Shown piece by piece: positions 1-8,420 of a stretch of 36,850 nt of DNA; positions within the stretch are counted from its first letter, which is position 1; each line of letters starts with the position of its first letter. Under the pieces are notes generated by a model. That model was not told the DNA's origin. It did no database searches and was given only the letters and a program-made list of their open reading frames with translations. This DNA comes from Novosphingobium sp. (GTDB lineage Bacteria; Pseudomonadota; Alphaproteobacteria; Sphingomonadales; Sphingomonadaceae), in NCBI RefSeq assembly GCF_027486195.1, contig NZ_JAIXPP010000024.1:1-36850 (forward strand). The letters run 5' to 3'. A program made the position numbers and the translations under genes.

Positions 1-102
1 ACCGTCAGCGGGTTGTGGGACCTGATCGGCAGGCTCGTCGACATCTTCCAGCCAGACGAATGCGCCAACTACTTCAAATCATGCGGCTATGAACCGGAAT
101 GA
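1..102 (+). pseudogene. IS630-family transposase, C-terminal end only (cut by window edge)
   Basis: Frame 1 reads without a break from the first base to a TGA at 100-102. It encodes a 33-residue tail containing LWDLIGRLVDIF and ECANYF..CGY. This matches the usual C-terminus of IS630-family DDE transposases. The start lies outside the window, so it cannot be told whether the element is intact or decayed; it is filed as partial. The bases just after the stop (about 103-117) resemble an IS630 terminal inverted repeat and end near a TA dinucleotide at 116-117, and this family inserts at TA. The family call rests on motif memory of a short segment. It borders the polysaccharide gene block, about 370 bases from its last gene. 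Confidence 0.7.
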
Positions 103-474
103 ACGGAAACCGCTCTAATGCTGACCGTTGTCTGTCGGAAACTGCTGGTCGTGGAGATGAGAAGAGGACGTGTCTTGATTCAGCACCCGTATTGAGGCGT
201 TCCTCGGTCGCCGATGGGAAGTTTCATCCTGCAGTGGCCTTTGGATTTGCGAGAGCGGCAAGCCACTTACTTCCAGTGAAAGCAGAATGGTTAGTGATTG
301 GTGGGGCGCAGGACCTGCATCGAGACGTTGACTCATGGTCGACGTACGTTGGACCGGGCGGCGAGGCCTAGCCTTCTCGACTGAGCAGTGGCGATGCCAA
401 TCGCAGTTTAGTCACGTCCAACCTTCAAACATTGGGGTCGGTTAAAGAGCTGCGACAAGGGCCCCTTCTGGGCT
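103..474. other. Intergenic stretch after the IS630 end; no convincing gene
   Basis: About 370 bases between the transposase tail and the end of the TPR gene. Short open frames on both strands (73 and 90 codons) overlap each other and show no recognisable motif, signal peptide or ribosome binding site. The first 15 or so bases probably belong to the insertion element's terminal repeat. Nothing else could be identified. Confidence 0.5.
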
Positions 475-1671
475 CTATGCCCCGGGATTGGCAACAAGGC
501 TCACATCGTCAAGACGGATGGGCGCCTTCGGGGCCAACCAGAATACAAGTTGCCTTGCCGGACATTCGGCATCGACCATGAAGTCCGCGCTCCACATGCC
601 CTGCTTGCCATCTACGGGCTTTCCCGAAACCGCCGTGCTCAGGTCGGGCTTGCAGGCAAGCGAAACACTGAGCCCGGCAGCCTGCGCCGACGCGGTTTGC
701 GGCGTTTGCCAGGTCAGACGATAGCGGCCCGGCTTGAGCACGACGAGCTGGCGAATGATCGGCAGCGTGACGACCGCCGTCACTTCAAGCGCAAGATTGC
801 GGTGGCCGGCCCCGTCATCGAGCAGCGCAATGGCGGCGTCGCCGCGGTTGGAAAGCTGCCAGTCAAAACCCGTAGTCGGCTTCATCGTATCGAACTGTTC
901 GAAGCTCCCGTCATAGACGAGTGAGCTCGAGGTTTCACAATTGAGGCGCCAGACGTCCTGCGCGACATCAAGCTGGTTCAACTTTATGAGCGACTGGGTG
1001 ATGTTTTCCGTCGCGCCACAATCCCAAACGCCCTTGCCTGCGACCCGCATGATATCGACCCGCTGCAGGATCTGGTCGGCGGGCAGATCGTTTACATCGC
1101 TGACCAACTCGCGGGCCCAGATCGGCGTCAACTTCAGGCGGTCGGCCAGTGCAGCCCGCCCTTCAGGCGTCGATGCAACCGCCGTGATGAAGCGATCGCG
1201 GTTCTCGTCGGTTGGTGCCTGTCGAAGCAGGGCATCGAGCCGCTCGGCTGCAACCTTGTAGTCCCCATCCTGAAGCGCCTGATCCAGCCAGTAGATCTGG
1301 GTCATCGAATCGCGCCAGCCGAGTTGTCCCGAAACCCGGAAGGCGGCGTGCGCTTCGGCAAGATGCTGCGAATAGAGTTGCGCCTGCCCCAGGATCGAGA
1401 TCGCCTGCGCGGAGATCGGATCGGAAATCACGGCCCGGCGGGCATAGCCGATAGCCCTTTGCGGACCGCGCTGGACAAACGCCAGAATGGCTTTGGCGCG
1501 GGCTGCACCGGTGTCGTAGGGCCAGCCGACGTAGCTGGGCGAGTTGGGAAACTCCCGGCTTTCGCGGTCCGTGCCGCTCAGCAGGGCTGCAACGACCAGG
1601 CCCAGGAGGCCCAGCACCATGACAGCCCTGCGGATTCGCCCGGCTACGCTCAGGGCAATCACGTCCGGCAT
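475..1671 (-). CDS. Membrane-anchored TPR protein of the exopolysaccharide cluster
   Basis: 398 residues. A short basic N-terminus and one hydrophobic segment (about residues 14-31) suggest an inner-membrane anchor with the rest in the periplasm. Residues about 65-165 are helical and alanine-rich with TPR-like spacing (for example AISILGQAQLYSQHLAEAHAAF). From about residue 245 the protein becomes beta-rich, with a jelly-roll-like pattern that begins LVYDGSFEQF and ends IRLDDVSLV. That pattern resembles carbohydrate-binding-module-like domains. The start lies three bases after the stop of the autokinase gene, so it is the last gene of that operon. A role as scaffold or glycan-binding partner of the export machine is inference; no enzymatic motif was seen. 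Confidence 0.75.
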   Translation of the reverse strand: MPDVIALSVAGRIRRAVMVLGLLGLVVAALLSGTDRESREFPNSPSYVGWPYDTGAARAKAILAFVQRGPQRAIGYARRAVISDPISAQAISILGQAQLYSQHLAEAHAAFRVSGQLGWRDSMTQIYWLDQALQDGDYKVAAERLDALLRQAPTDENRDRFITAVASTPEGRAALADRLKLTPIWARELVSDVNDLPADQILQRVDIMRVAGKGVWDCGATENITQSLIKLNQLDVAQDVWRLNCETSSSLVYDGSFEQFDTMKPTTGFDWQLSNRGDAAIALLDDGAGHRNLALEVTAVVTLPIIRQLVVLKPGRYRLTWQTPQTASAQAAGLSVSLACKPDLSTAVSGKPVDGKQGMWSADFMVDAECPARQLVFWLAPKAPIRLDDVSLVANPGA

Positions 1672-1674
1672 CGA

Positions 1675-3921
1675 TCAGTTCGCCGAGGTGTTGCTGTACT
1701 GGTAGTAGTTGTAGCCGTAATATTCCGAGTAACGGTTCCCCATGTCGGTCGGATCGAAATTCGTCAGCACCGCACCGAGGACATTCGTCCGCATGTTGCG
1801 CAGGCGGCGCAGCGAGGCCTTGAGCGATCCGCGGCGGCTGCGATCGGACTGAATGACGATCACCACGCCGTCCACGAGTGCGGCCATGAGCGGGGAGTCC
1901 GCGAGACCGAGCACCGGCGGGCTGTCGAGCAGCACGAGGTCGAAGCGCGCGGTGAGTTCCTCGAGCAGCTGGGTCATGCGGCTGGAGCTCAGCAGCTCGG
2001 TCGGGCTCGGCGGGATCGGGCCGGATGTGATCACCTTGAGGGTATCGAGATCGGTGTCGCGCAGGGCCTCATCGACTGTGCTCTGGCTGGTCAGAATGCT
2101 CGAAACACCGCAGCTGTTTTCTGCGTTGAGCATCGGGATGGCGCGATGCAGAGCCGGACGGCGCAGGTCGAGGTCAAGCAGCACGACGCTGCGTCCAAGC
2201 CGCGCCATGCCCCGCGCGATCGCGATGCTGGTGGTCGACTTGCCTTCCGATGGCTGCGAGCTGGTGACCAGCATCGTCTTTGGAAGGCCGGTCGCTGTGG
2301 AGTACAGCAGGGCGCTGCGAAGCGAGTTGTACCCTTCGCTGATGGGGGACTTGGGGTCCTCCATCGCCACATCGATGTCGCTGTCCGCAGCAAGCGGGAT
2401 GACGCCGAGGAGCGCCATCTGCAGCTTGCCTTCGACGTCTTCCGGCACCTTGACCGAGTCATCAAGCTGGGTCCGCAGGTAGATGAAGACGGCCGCAAAG
2501 CCGAACCCGAGAACGAGCGAGATCAGCAGGTTGCGCAGGAGGTTCGGCGAGCTCGGGCGGATCGGCGCGATCGCCGGATCGATGATCGAGATGTTGCTCG
2601 CGCTGATGCCGGCCGCTGCGTTGAGTTCCTTGTAGCGCTGCAGCAGACCTTCATAGACGGTACGGTTCGTGTCTGCCTCGCGTTCGAGCAGGCGGTACTG
2701 AACCAGCTGATCCTGTTCTGCGAGCGACGAGCTCTTGAGCTCGGCGACCTGCTGCTTGAGGCTCTGCTCCGCCTCCACAGCGGCGTCAAACTGCTGCTTG
2801 ACTGAGGCGCGGATGCTGCGCGCAACATTCTGGATCTGCGCATCGATCACGCCGACCTGCGCCTTGAGCTGCTGGACCGCCGGATAATCTTCAAGGTGGT
2901 TTGCGCGCTGCCGTTCCAGATCGGCCATGTTCCGAGCGCGTTCGGCCAGAAGGGACGCAATCGCCGGGTTCGCCAACACGTCAGGCGAATTGAGTGCGCT
3001 TCCGCTGTTCATGAGGTGCCAGCGGCCTTCCGCAGCGATGCGGGCCGCCTGCGCCTGGTTGGCGGCGGAGTTGAGTTCGAGCAGACTTGTGGTGGTTACC
3101 GAGCTGCCGACGCGGCCGCCCTGGCTCATCACGTTATTGGCATCGCGATCGCGAATGAGGCCGGCCTGACGGGCGTAGGCGTTGAGATCACGCTCCGAAC
3201 GCTCGAGCTTCGCGCGCGCTTCGGAAAGCTGCCCGGAAATGAACTCGCGCGCATATGTCGAACTGTCGAAACGCCGCTGCAGGTTGGTCTGGATGAATTC
3301 CGAGGCAAACGCATTGGCGATCTGGGCTGCCATTTCGGGCTGAGTGCTGATGAAGCTGACCGTTGCCAGTCGCGTGTTGCGCGGTAGATCCACATCGCGG
3401 GCCTGCTCGATCGTACGGATCGTGAGATCGTCAAGCTCGGCGCGTGTTAGGTCACCGGTCGGCTGGCGCACACCCATGGCATCATAGAACTTGGCGTTGC
3501 CGACCAGGCGCAATTTCTGAGCCACGCGTTCGGCAAGCGCCCTGCTCTTCAGAATGTCGACCTGGGTGCGCAGGAAGCGGTCGGTATCGGTTGAATTGAC
3601 GATCGGATCCTGCGTCGTGTCGTCCTGCTTCCCGAGGATCTGCGCAGACTGGTCGTTGATCTGCAGCGTCGTTACCGAAGTATAGCGCGGCGTTTGCAGC
3701 ATCGTCACGACAACTGCCAGCGCCAGCATCGCAGCGACAATGATGCCGATGATGAGCAGGTTTGCCCTGATGATGGCGATGAGTTCGCGGATGTTGAAGG
3801 AAGGTTCGCCATCGAGATAGGCATCGGACTCCCTGTAAGCGCCGTAGCCGCCATTGGCAGCGATCTGCTCGGGAGCGAGGACTGTTTCGGTCTGGCCGGA
3901 AACTGGGGTGATCTGCTGCAC
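1675..3921 (-). CDS. Wzc/GumC-type polysaccharide co-polymerase with tyrosine autokinase domain
   Basis: 748 residues, the usual size for a fused Wzz plus BY-kinase protein. An N-terminal Wzz domain starts near residue 40 with TM1 at about 50-70. A long coiled-coil periplasmic region (about 200-440) follows, then TM2 at about 460-482. The cytoplasmic kinase has Walker A SSQPSEGKST (Lys about 561), Walker A' VVLLDLDLRRP and Walker B LVLLDSPP. The C-terminus carries a tyrosine cluster (YSEYYGYNYYQY), the expected autophosphorylation tail. In this family, phosphorylation cycling controls chain length and export through the Wza channel. The start codon is GTG at 3919-3921, 13 bases after the wza-like gene, so the two are co-transcribed. 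The identification is secure; the polymer it handles is unknown. Confidence 0.95.
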   Translation of the reverse strand: MQQITPVSGQTETVLAPEQIAANGGYGAYRESDAYLDGEPSFNIRELIAIIRANLLIIGIIVAAMLALAVVVTMLQTPRYTSVTTLQINDQSAQILGKQDDTTQDPIVNSTDTDRFLRTQVDILKSRALAERVAQKLRLVGNAKFYDAMGVRQPTGDLTRAELDDLTIRTIEQARDVDLPRNTRLATVSFISTQPEMAAQIANAFASEFIQTNLQRRFDSSTYAREFISGQLSEARAKLERSERDLNAYARQAGLIRDRDANNVMSQGGRVGSSVTTTSLLELNSAANQAQAARIAAEGRWHLMNSGSALNSPDVLANPAIASLLAERARNMADLERQRANHLEDYPAVQQLKAQVGVIDAQIQNVARSIRASVKQQFDAAVEAEQSLKQQVAELKSSSLAEQDQLVQYRLLEREADTNRTVYEGLLQRYKELNAAAGISASNISIIDPAIAPIRPSSPNLLRNLLISLVLGFGFAAVFIYLRTQLDDSVKVPEDVEGKLQMALLGVIPLAADSDIDVAMEDPKSPISEGYNSLRSALLYSTATGLPKTMLVTSSQPSEGKSTTSIAIARGMARLGRSVVLLDLDLRRPALHRAIPMLNAENSCGVSSILTSQSTVDEALRDTDLDTLKVITSGPIPPSPTELLSSSRMTQLLEELTARFDLVLLDSPPVLGLADSPLMAALVDGVVIVIQSDRSRRGSLKASLRRLRNMRTNVLGAVLTNFDPTDMGNRYSEYYGYNYYQYSNTSAN

Positions 3922-3934
3922 GATACCGCCGAGG

Positions 3935-4627
3935 TTAGAATCGAGTGAAAACGTTGAAGATGGGAGCTGCCTGCAGCAGGTCGCGATAGATCGACTTTGC
4001 CTGCGAGAAGCCTACGACGACCACGTCGCCGCCCAGAATCTGGGGATCGGGATCCTGACCCGCACGAATGCGGGCAACGTCGAACCGGGCCGCCATGCGC
4101 TGGTTGTTGAGCGTCCGGAAGACCACGACCTGATCAAGCTTCGCGATCCGCGTCGGGCTCTGCGCCAGTGCGATCGCGCCGAGCAGGGTCGTTTGATTGT
4201 CGACCGGATAGCTACCCGCCCGCATCACCTGACCTTCGACCGTGACCGTCTGGCCCGGCTGTTCGATGACGTTGAGCGTCACTTCGGGATCGCGCAGGAA
4301 CCGCGTTCCCAGCTTTGTCGCGATCAGGGTAGAGGCCTGCGCCGGTGTCAATGTTGCAACATGAACCGGTCCCGCCAGCGGAACCTGAATGAACCCGGCA
4401 TCGTCGACCGGGAGCCTCTGGAATGTCAGATCAGGCTCACCAAACACCGAGAGCGACACGACGTCGCCTGGGTTGATCAGGTATTGGGTCGGGGCGACCG
4501 CCTTGTCGATCGCCGGGATAAGCGCATAGGCCGCATCCCTTGCGGGAAGCGCGTCATAGAGCTGCGACGAGCAGGCTGAAAGGCTTGCACTGGCCAGCAG
4601 CATGAAGATGGCCGCGGATTTCTTCAC
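3935..4627 (-). CDS. Wza-type polysaccharide export lipoprotein
   Basis: 230 residues. The N-terminus is a lipoprotein signal ending in LSAC, with the lipidated Cys at about 19. A polysaccharide export domain (Poly_export/SLBB) starts at about residue 48 (YLINPGDVVSLSVFGEPDL). One SLBB-like domain follows (about 128-185; VTVEGQVMRAGSYPV). It is shorter than E. coli Wza, as is common in alphaproteobacteria. Proteins of this family form the outer-membrane exit channel for capsule or exopolysaccharide. The start is GTG at 4625-4627, because the only nearby ATG would remove most of the signal peptide. It lies between the Wzy_C-type gene and the autokinase gene, a standard export order. Confidence 0.93.
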   Translation of the reverse strand: MKKSAAIFMLLASASLSACSSQLYDALPARDAAYALIPAIDKAVAPTQYLINPGDVVSLSVFGEPDLTFQRLPVDDAGFIQVPLAGPVHVATLTPAQASTLIATKLGTRFLRDPEVTLNVIEQPGQTVTVEGQVMRAGSYPVDNQTTLLGAIALAQSPTRIAKLDQVVVFRTLNNQRMAARFDVARIRAGQDPDPQILGGDVVVVGFSQAKSIYRDLLQAAPIFNVFTRF

Positions 4628-4730
4628 AATTACCTATGCCCCTTGGCGAGAACGAGATCTGAACAATTGAAACGATGCCAGCATACTTGGCCCAGCGCAA
4701 CATCCGATGAGAGCGCGAAAATCCTGCGCA

Positions 4731-6179
4731 TCATTGCCGGCTACGCTGCGATGCAGCAGGCTCGAGCAGCAGCGCTACCGCAACTGCGGTAAGCGCAGCA
4801 AGCGACATGCTGCGCATCGGATAGTCCACAACTGCGTGAAGCGCTTCAATCAGCAGGAACCCGATGGCAAACAGCACCTGCGCGCGCCGCGATGCAGACG
4901 CATCAGACTTGCGCGCCGACATGATGGCTCGCACGATCAGATAGCCGATGATCAACAGGATCGCGCCAAGGACGATCATCCCCGGCAGGCCAGCCTCAAG
5001 CACCCATTCGAGCCAATCGTTGTGCGCGCGAACTGGCCGGGTGGTGTCGACGACTTCAAGCCGCTCGGCAGCCTCCAGCATTGGAACAATGGTGCCGATG
5101 CCGCTGCCGAAGGGCCAAACCTGACCAATCGCGTACCACGTATCGGCCCAGAGGTCCCAGCGGGCCTCACGGACAAGCGAAAACCTTGCGACGACCTTCT
5201 GGACGGACTGCAATTGCATCAGCAGCCCGCCACTGACGACCAGGACGCCCAGCGAACCGGCAAGCCCGTAGAGCATGGTCGAGCGCTTGCGCAGCATCGG
5301 CCACAGCATGAGCAGGATGAAGGCTAGGGCGATTGTCGACAGCGTAATCCCCGTGCGCGAGCCGGTCATGAATTGGCCGACAAGGAGGCCGATGATGACC
5401 AGTACAAGCACGGTCCAGGTCAACCCGTGATTGCGGCCGTCGCCCAGCCGCGCAGTCGCCAAGACGCCCGTCGCCAGCATCGCTGCGAGCAGGATGTCCG
5501 CCTGCGCGTTCCGGTTGGCCTGAAAACCGACGAGGAAGCCTTCGCTGAACTGGTTGTAGAGCGACCATTCAAGCCCGGCGGTTCGCGACAATTGCAGCAC
5601 GCCGACGGCGAGAGACAGGACGGCGACCCCGACAATCACGCTGCACAGCCAGTTGCGACCGCGCAGGGAAAGGCGGCTGACTTGCAGCATCAGCAAGACC
5701 GGACAGATCGTTGCGAGCAGCGAGGCAAACGTGCGCGCCGGAGACATCGTCAGCGGCATCCACGACTTGTCAGCCTGAATCAGCGCGAGCGACTGGGTTT
5801 CGATTGCACGGCCCGGGAGCGCCTGCCAGGTCGATGGGGGCAGCGGCACGAGCTGGAGGATCGGGACCACCAGGACAAGGCCGGCAAGGAGCATCGCGGG
5901 CACTTGCACAGGGCCAAGGCCGCGCTGCCAGCTGGAGCTGGTGACAAGCGGAATGAGGATCAGGGCGGTGAGCACCTGAAGTACCATTTCCGTCTGCGGA
6001 TTGACTGTGCCGCCGCCGCCAAGAACCATAGCGAGGCCGACGAGAGCCATGCAGAGCGCAGTTCCGGGAAGCGGCCGCGAACTGAGAGGGGGAAGCTTGT
6101 CCGGGCTTCTGCTCGACGACGTGCGGGTATCATCCCGACGTGTATCGCCAGATCCCTTGATTGCCTGCGCGCCCGACAT
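4731..6179 (-). CDS. Wzy_C-family O-antigen ligase/polysaccharide polymerase, integral membrane
   Basis: 482 residues with about ten or more hydrophobic segments from residue 40 to the end. Before the last membrane helices, at about residue 383, lies HNDWLEWVLEAGLPG. This histidine-containing loop is typical of Wzy_C proteins (WaaL ligases and Wzy polymerases), which use undecaprenyl-linked glycan donors. Ligase and polymerase cannot be told apart by eye. Its place directly upstream of wza/wzc-type genes favours polymerisation of the exported polysaccharide. A strong GGGAGG ribosome binding site stands seven bases before the ATG. About 100 bases separate it from the export lipoprotein gene on the same strand. 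Confidence 0.88.
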   Translation of the reverse strand: MSGAQAIKGSGDTRRDDTRTSSSRSPDKLPPLSSRPLPGTALCMALVGLAMVLGGGGTVNPQTEMVLQVLTALILIPLVTSSSWQRGLGPVQVPAMLLAGLVLVVPILQLVPLPPSTWQALPGRAIETQSLALIQADKSWMPLTMSPARTFASLLATICPVLLMLQVSRLSLRGRNWLCSVIVGVAVLSLAVGVLQLSRTAGLEWSLYNQFSEGFLVGFQANRNAQADILLAAMLATGVLATARLGDGRNHGLTWTVLVLVIIGLLVGQFMTGSRTGITLSTIALAFILLMLWPMLRKRSTMLYGLAGSLGVLVVSGGLLMQLQSVQKVVARFSLVREARWDLWADTWYAIGQVWPFGSGIGTIVPMLEAAERLEVVDTTRPVRAHNDWLEWVLEAGLPGMIVLGAILLIIGYLIVRAIMSARKSDASASRRAQVLFAIGFLLIEALHAVVDYPMRSMSLAALTAVAVALLLEPAASQRSRQ

Positions 6180-6308
6180 ATCAGTGCCTCCCTGGCAGAC
6201 GGTCTAGGATTCGCGCCATATAAGGGCAACTCCTAATGCCGGACCTCGTAGTCCTGACATTGGACACCCGATCGCGGCATAGGGGTAACGCGTCAGCGGC
6301 ACTTGCAA

Positions 6309-6341
6309 GAAGGGCTCGCAAGTCGATACCGCGAGCCCTTC
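6309..6341 (-). terminator. Perfect 11-bp hairpin downstream of the small secreted protein gene
   Basis: GAAGGGCTCGC at 6309-6319 pairs perfectly with GCGAGCCCTTC at 6331-6341 across an 11-base loop. It begins 25 bases beyond the stop of the 6367-6639 gene. On the minus strand only a weak T stretch (TTGC) follows. It may terminate, attenuate or stabilise the RNA between the small gene and the downstream polymerase/export genes. Confidence 0.6.
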
Positions 6342-6366
6342 CAGTACATTGATCAGCGTGGAGCGA

Positions 6367-6639
6367 TTAGCCGCCGTTGCTGTCGCTCGACTTGGTCGCT
6401 TCGTAGATGGCGAAGCCGACGGCGCCGCCAGCCAGCAGGCCGAGGCCGATATCTTCACCGGTCACTTCGCGCGATTCACGCTTTGCCGGGGCAGTGGTGC
6501 GAACGGCCTTGAGCCGCTTCACGGAAACAACGCCCGGAGTGGCCGCAGCGGCGCGGACCGGCTCAGCGTTTGCGGCCGTGCCAGCGAGAACTACGCCAAG
6601 CGTAGCGGCACCAGCGATGGCGATCTTGAACATGCTCAT
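6367..6639 (-). CDS. Small secreted or membrane-associated glycine-rich protein, unknown function
   Basis: 90 residues from the ATG at 6637-6639. This start was chosen because GGAG lies nine bases upstream and because it begins exactly at a good signal peptide (MSMFKIAIAGAATLGVVLAG, cleavage probably after ANA, about residue 25). The mature part is basic and alanine-rich. It ends with a glycine-zipper-like hydrophobic segment (IGLGLLAGGAVGFAIYEAT) and a short polar tail. No family was recognised. It lies between the priming transferase and the polymerase genes in the same orientation, and a hairpin follows it. A role at the envelope is plausible; anything more specific would be a guess. Confidence 0.75.
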   Translation of the reverse strand: MSMFKIAIAGAATLGVVLAGTAANAEPVRAAAATPGVVSVKRLKAVRTTAPAKRESREVTGEDIGLGLLAGGAVGFAIYEATKSSDSNGG

Positions 6640-6837
6640 AGTCCCACACTCCAATAACTTTACGGAAATACGCTTAGTACGCTTTAGTGATTCGATCAAC
6701 CCGAATGTTGCATCGCATGCGCATTGTTGCTGCGACTGCGAAGGACGAAAAATGCTGCGGGTTGAAGCACATCGAATCCGAACATGCTGCAAACTCGCAA
6801 CCGCAAACGCTTCAGCGCACCGCAGGAACGGCTCGCC

Positions 6838-8271
6838 TCAAAACGCACGATCGTGAACCAGAACGTTGACGGTAGCAAAAATGATGCGGATATCGCGGAT
6901 GGCCGTCCAGCCATCGAGATACTCGAGGTCTGCCTGCAGACGGCTGCTCAGATCAGCCTCCGAATCGGTCGCCCCACGCAGGCCGCGAATCTGGGCAAGG
7001 CCTGTCAGACCCGGCTTCAGCGAGTGGCGCAACAGATAGCGCGGGTCGACTTCCCAGAACCGCTTCTGGCCGGCAAGCGATCCGATCGCATGCGGGCGTG
7101 GCCCGACAATGCTCATGTCACCCCGCAGCACGTTGAGCAGTTGCGGTAGCTCGTCGATGCTGGTCTTGCGGATAAACCGGCCGATGCGCGTGATGCGGTC
7201 ATCGTCGCGGCTGGCCGAACGGGCTCCCGTCGCATCGAGCTTCTCGACGCGCATGGAGCGGAACTTGTAAATCCAGAACAGGCGGTTGTTACGGCCCTGG
7301 CGCTGCTGCATGAAGAACACCGGGCCGCGGTCCTCCAGCCAGATCATCAACGCGACGACCAGCAGCAAGGGCGCCAGCGCAATCGTAGCGCTACCGGCGA
7401 TCGCAAGATCCATCGCGCGCTTGACGCCCCGTGCCCTGAGGCCAAGCGGCCCCACCGACACGACGAGCGAGCCGAACCCGTGGCCGAACCCGGCACCGAG
7501 CACGCCCAGCTCCTTCACTTCAGGATCGACGATTTCACCGCAGATGTTCGAGCCCTTGAATACCATCGCCCAATCCTTCCGGCGTTCCGGCGGGCAGGTC
7601 ACGATCACCCGGTCCATGTTCGTCATGAACATGCCAAGCCTGTCGAGCATGTGCGGATCACTGCGATCGGGCCGCAGGCGATGCTCGCGCGAGTCGATAT
7701 GCCAGGCATGCGGAACGCGCACCGGGCTTCCGCCATCGTCGATCACCAGCACGTTCTGCGCTGTCGGGCCGCAGCCGGAGCGGATGATCGGCTGTGCGAC
7801 CGCTCGCGCCCAGGCCATGCCGCCGGCAATGACGAACAGGCTAGCCACCGTGGATACGCGCGAAAACTGTTCGCTCGACTTGGTGAAGAACGCGATGAAG
7901 ATCATCATCGTCAGCGCCATGGCCATGGCCATCATCGAACGCGATTGGCTGTACCGCAGCGAAGTGAGTGCCTGGATCGTATAGGCCCGCGTCATGAGCG
8001 CCGCGCCCCAATAGAGAGGCACATAGAGCTCGATCTGCTGGACGGTCTGCGGGTCGTTCGCATGACCTATGTAGAGCAGGCTGACGAGCAATGAGGCGCC
8101 GACGATCACCAGACCGTCGATCAGCAAAAGCAGCAGATAAGCTTGGAGGCGGCGCTTCTCGAGCGACGGCGCCAGCGGCAACTTGAGCTGGCGCTTCACG
8201 CCGGATGGCCCATCGCCCCCCGAACCGGTGGGCGACGCGACAGTATCTCTGTCTCGCTGCAACGTCGTCAT
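6838..8271 (-). CDS. Polyprenyl-phosphate sugar-1-phosphate transferase (exopolysaccharide priming enzyme)
   Basis: 477 residues. The N-terminal half has four to five membrane segments (first at about residue 45: LLLLLIDGLVIVGASLLVSLL) and a central nucleotide-binding-like region. The C-terminal 200 residues are a bacterial sugar transferase domain (Bac_transf, PF02397). It contains KRAMDLAIAG, KFRSMR (about 334), a DELPQLLNVLRGDMSIVGPRP block (about 370-395) and KPGLTGLAQI. This family moves a hexose-1-phosphate from a UDP-sugar to undecaprenyl phosphate, the first step in building the repeat unit. UDP-glucose from galU in this window is a reasonable donor, but that is inference. It is the most upstream gene of the minus-strand polysaccharide block. 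Confidence 0.93.
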   Translation of the reverse strand: MTTLQRDRDTVASPTGSGGDGPSGVKRQLKLPLAPSLEKRRLQAYLLLLLIDGLVIVGASLLVSLLYIGHANDPQTVQQIELYVPLYWGAALMTRAYTIQALTSLRYSQSRSMMAMAMALTMMIFIAFFTKSSEQFSRVSTVASLFVIAGGMAWARAVAQPIIRSGCGPTAQNVLVIDDGGSPVRVPHAWHIDSREHRLRPDRSDPHMLDRLGMFMTNMDRVIVTCPPERRKDWAMVFKGSNICGEIVDPEVKELGVLGAGFGHGFGSLVVSVGPLGLRARGVKRAMDLAIAGSATIALAPLLLVVALMIWLEDRGPVFFMQQRQGRNNRLFWIYKFRSMRVEKLDATGARSASRDDDRITRIGRFIRKTSIDELPQLLNVLRGDMSIVGPRPHAIGSLAGQKRFWEVDPRYLLRHSLKPGLTGLAQIRGLRGATDSEADLSSRLQADLEYLDGWTAIRDIRIIFATVNVLVHDRAF

Positions 8272-8339
8272 CGCTAAAGCACCTTTTTGAACCGCTTGAA
8301 ATCAGCGTTCCGGTTGTGCGACCCGGACGACAAAAGTTC

Positions 8340-8345
8340 TTATAA
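8340..8345 (-). promoter_or_regulatory. Possible -10 element upstream of the priming transferase gene
   Basis: TTATAA on the minus strand (8345 to 8340), about 70 bases before the transferase ATG, in an otherwise GC-rich spacer. No good -35 hexamer lies 16-18 bases upstream, as expected if an activator is needed. The CRP-type palindrome at 8421-8436 would then be centred about 90-95 bases upstream of the start of transcription. Confidence 0.3.
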
Positions 8346-8420
8346 GCAGATGCCTCGGTATCGGTAGGAATGCTGCGTTGCAATACGTACAGCGTTATCG
8401 GCCAAAAACAAGCGAGTCGG

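Noticed and set aside
99..371. 90-codon plus-strand frame after the transposase tail
   Set aside because: It overlaps the IS end, lacks a ribosome binding site and motif, and competes with an overlapping minus-strand frame. Treated as noncoding.
1324..2805. Long plus-strand open frame of 493 codons
   Set aside because: It lies antisense to the autokinase and TPR genes. Its translation is rich in Arg, His and Gln with no domain, as expected for the reverse frame of GC-rich coding sequence.
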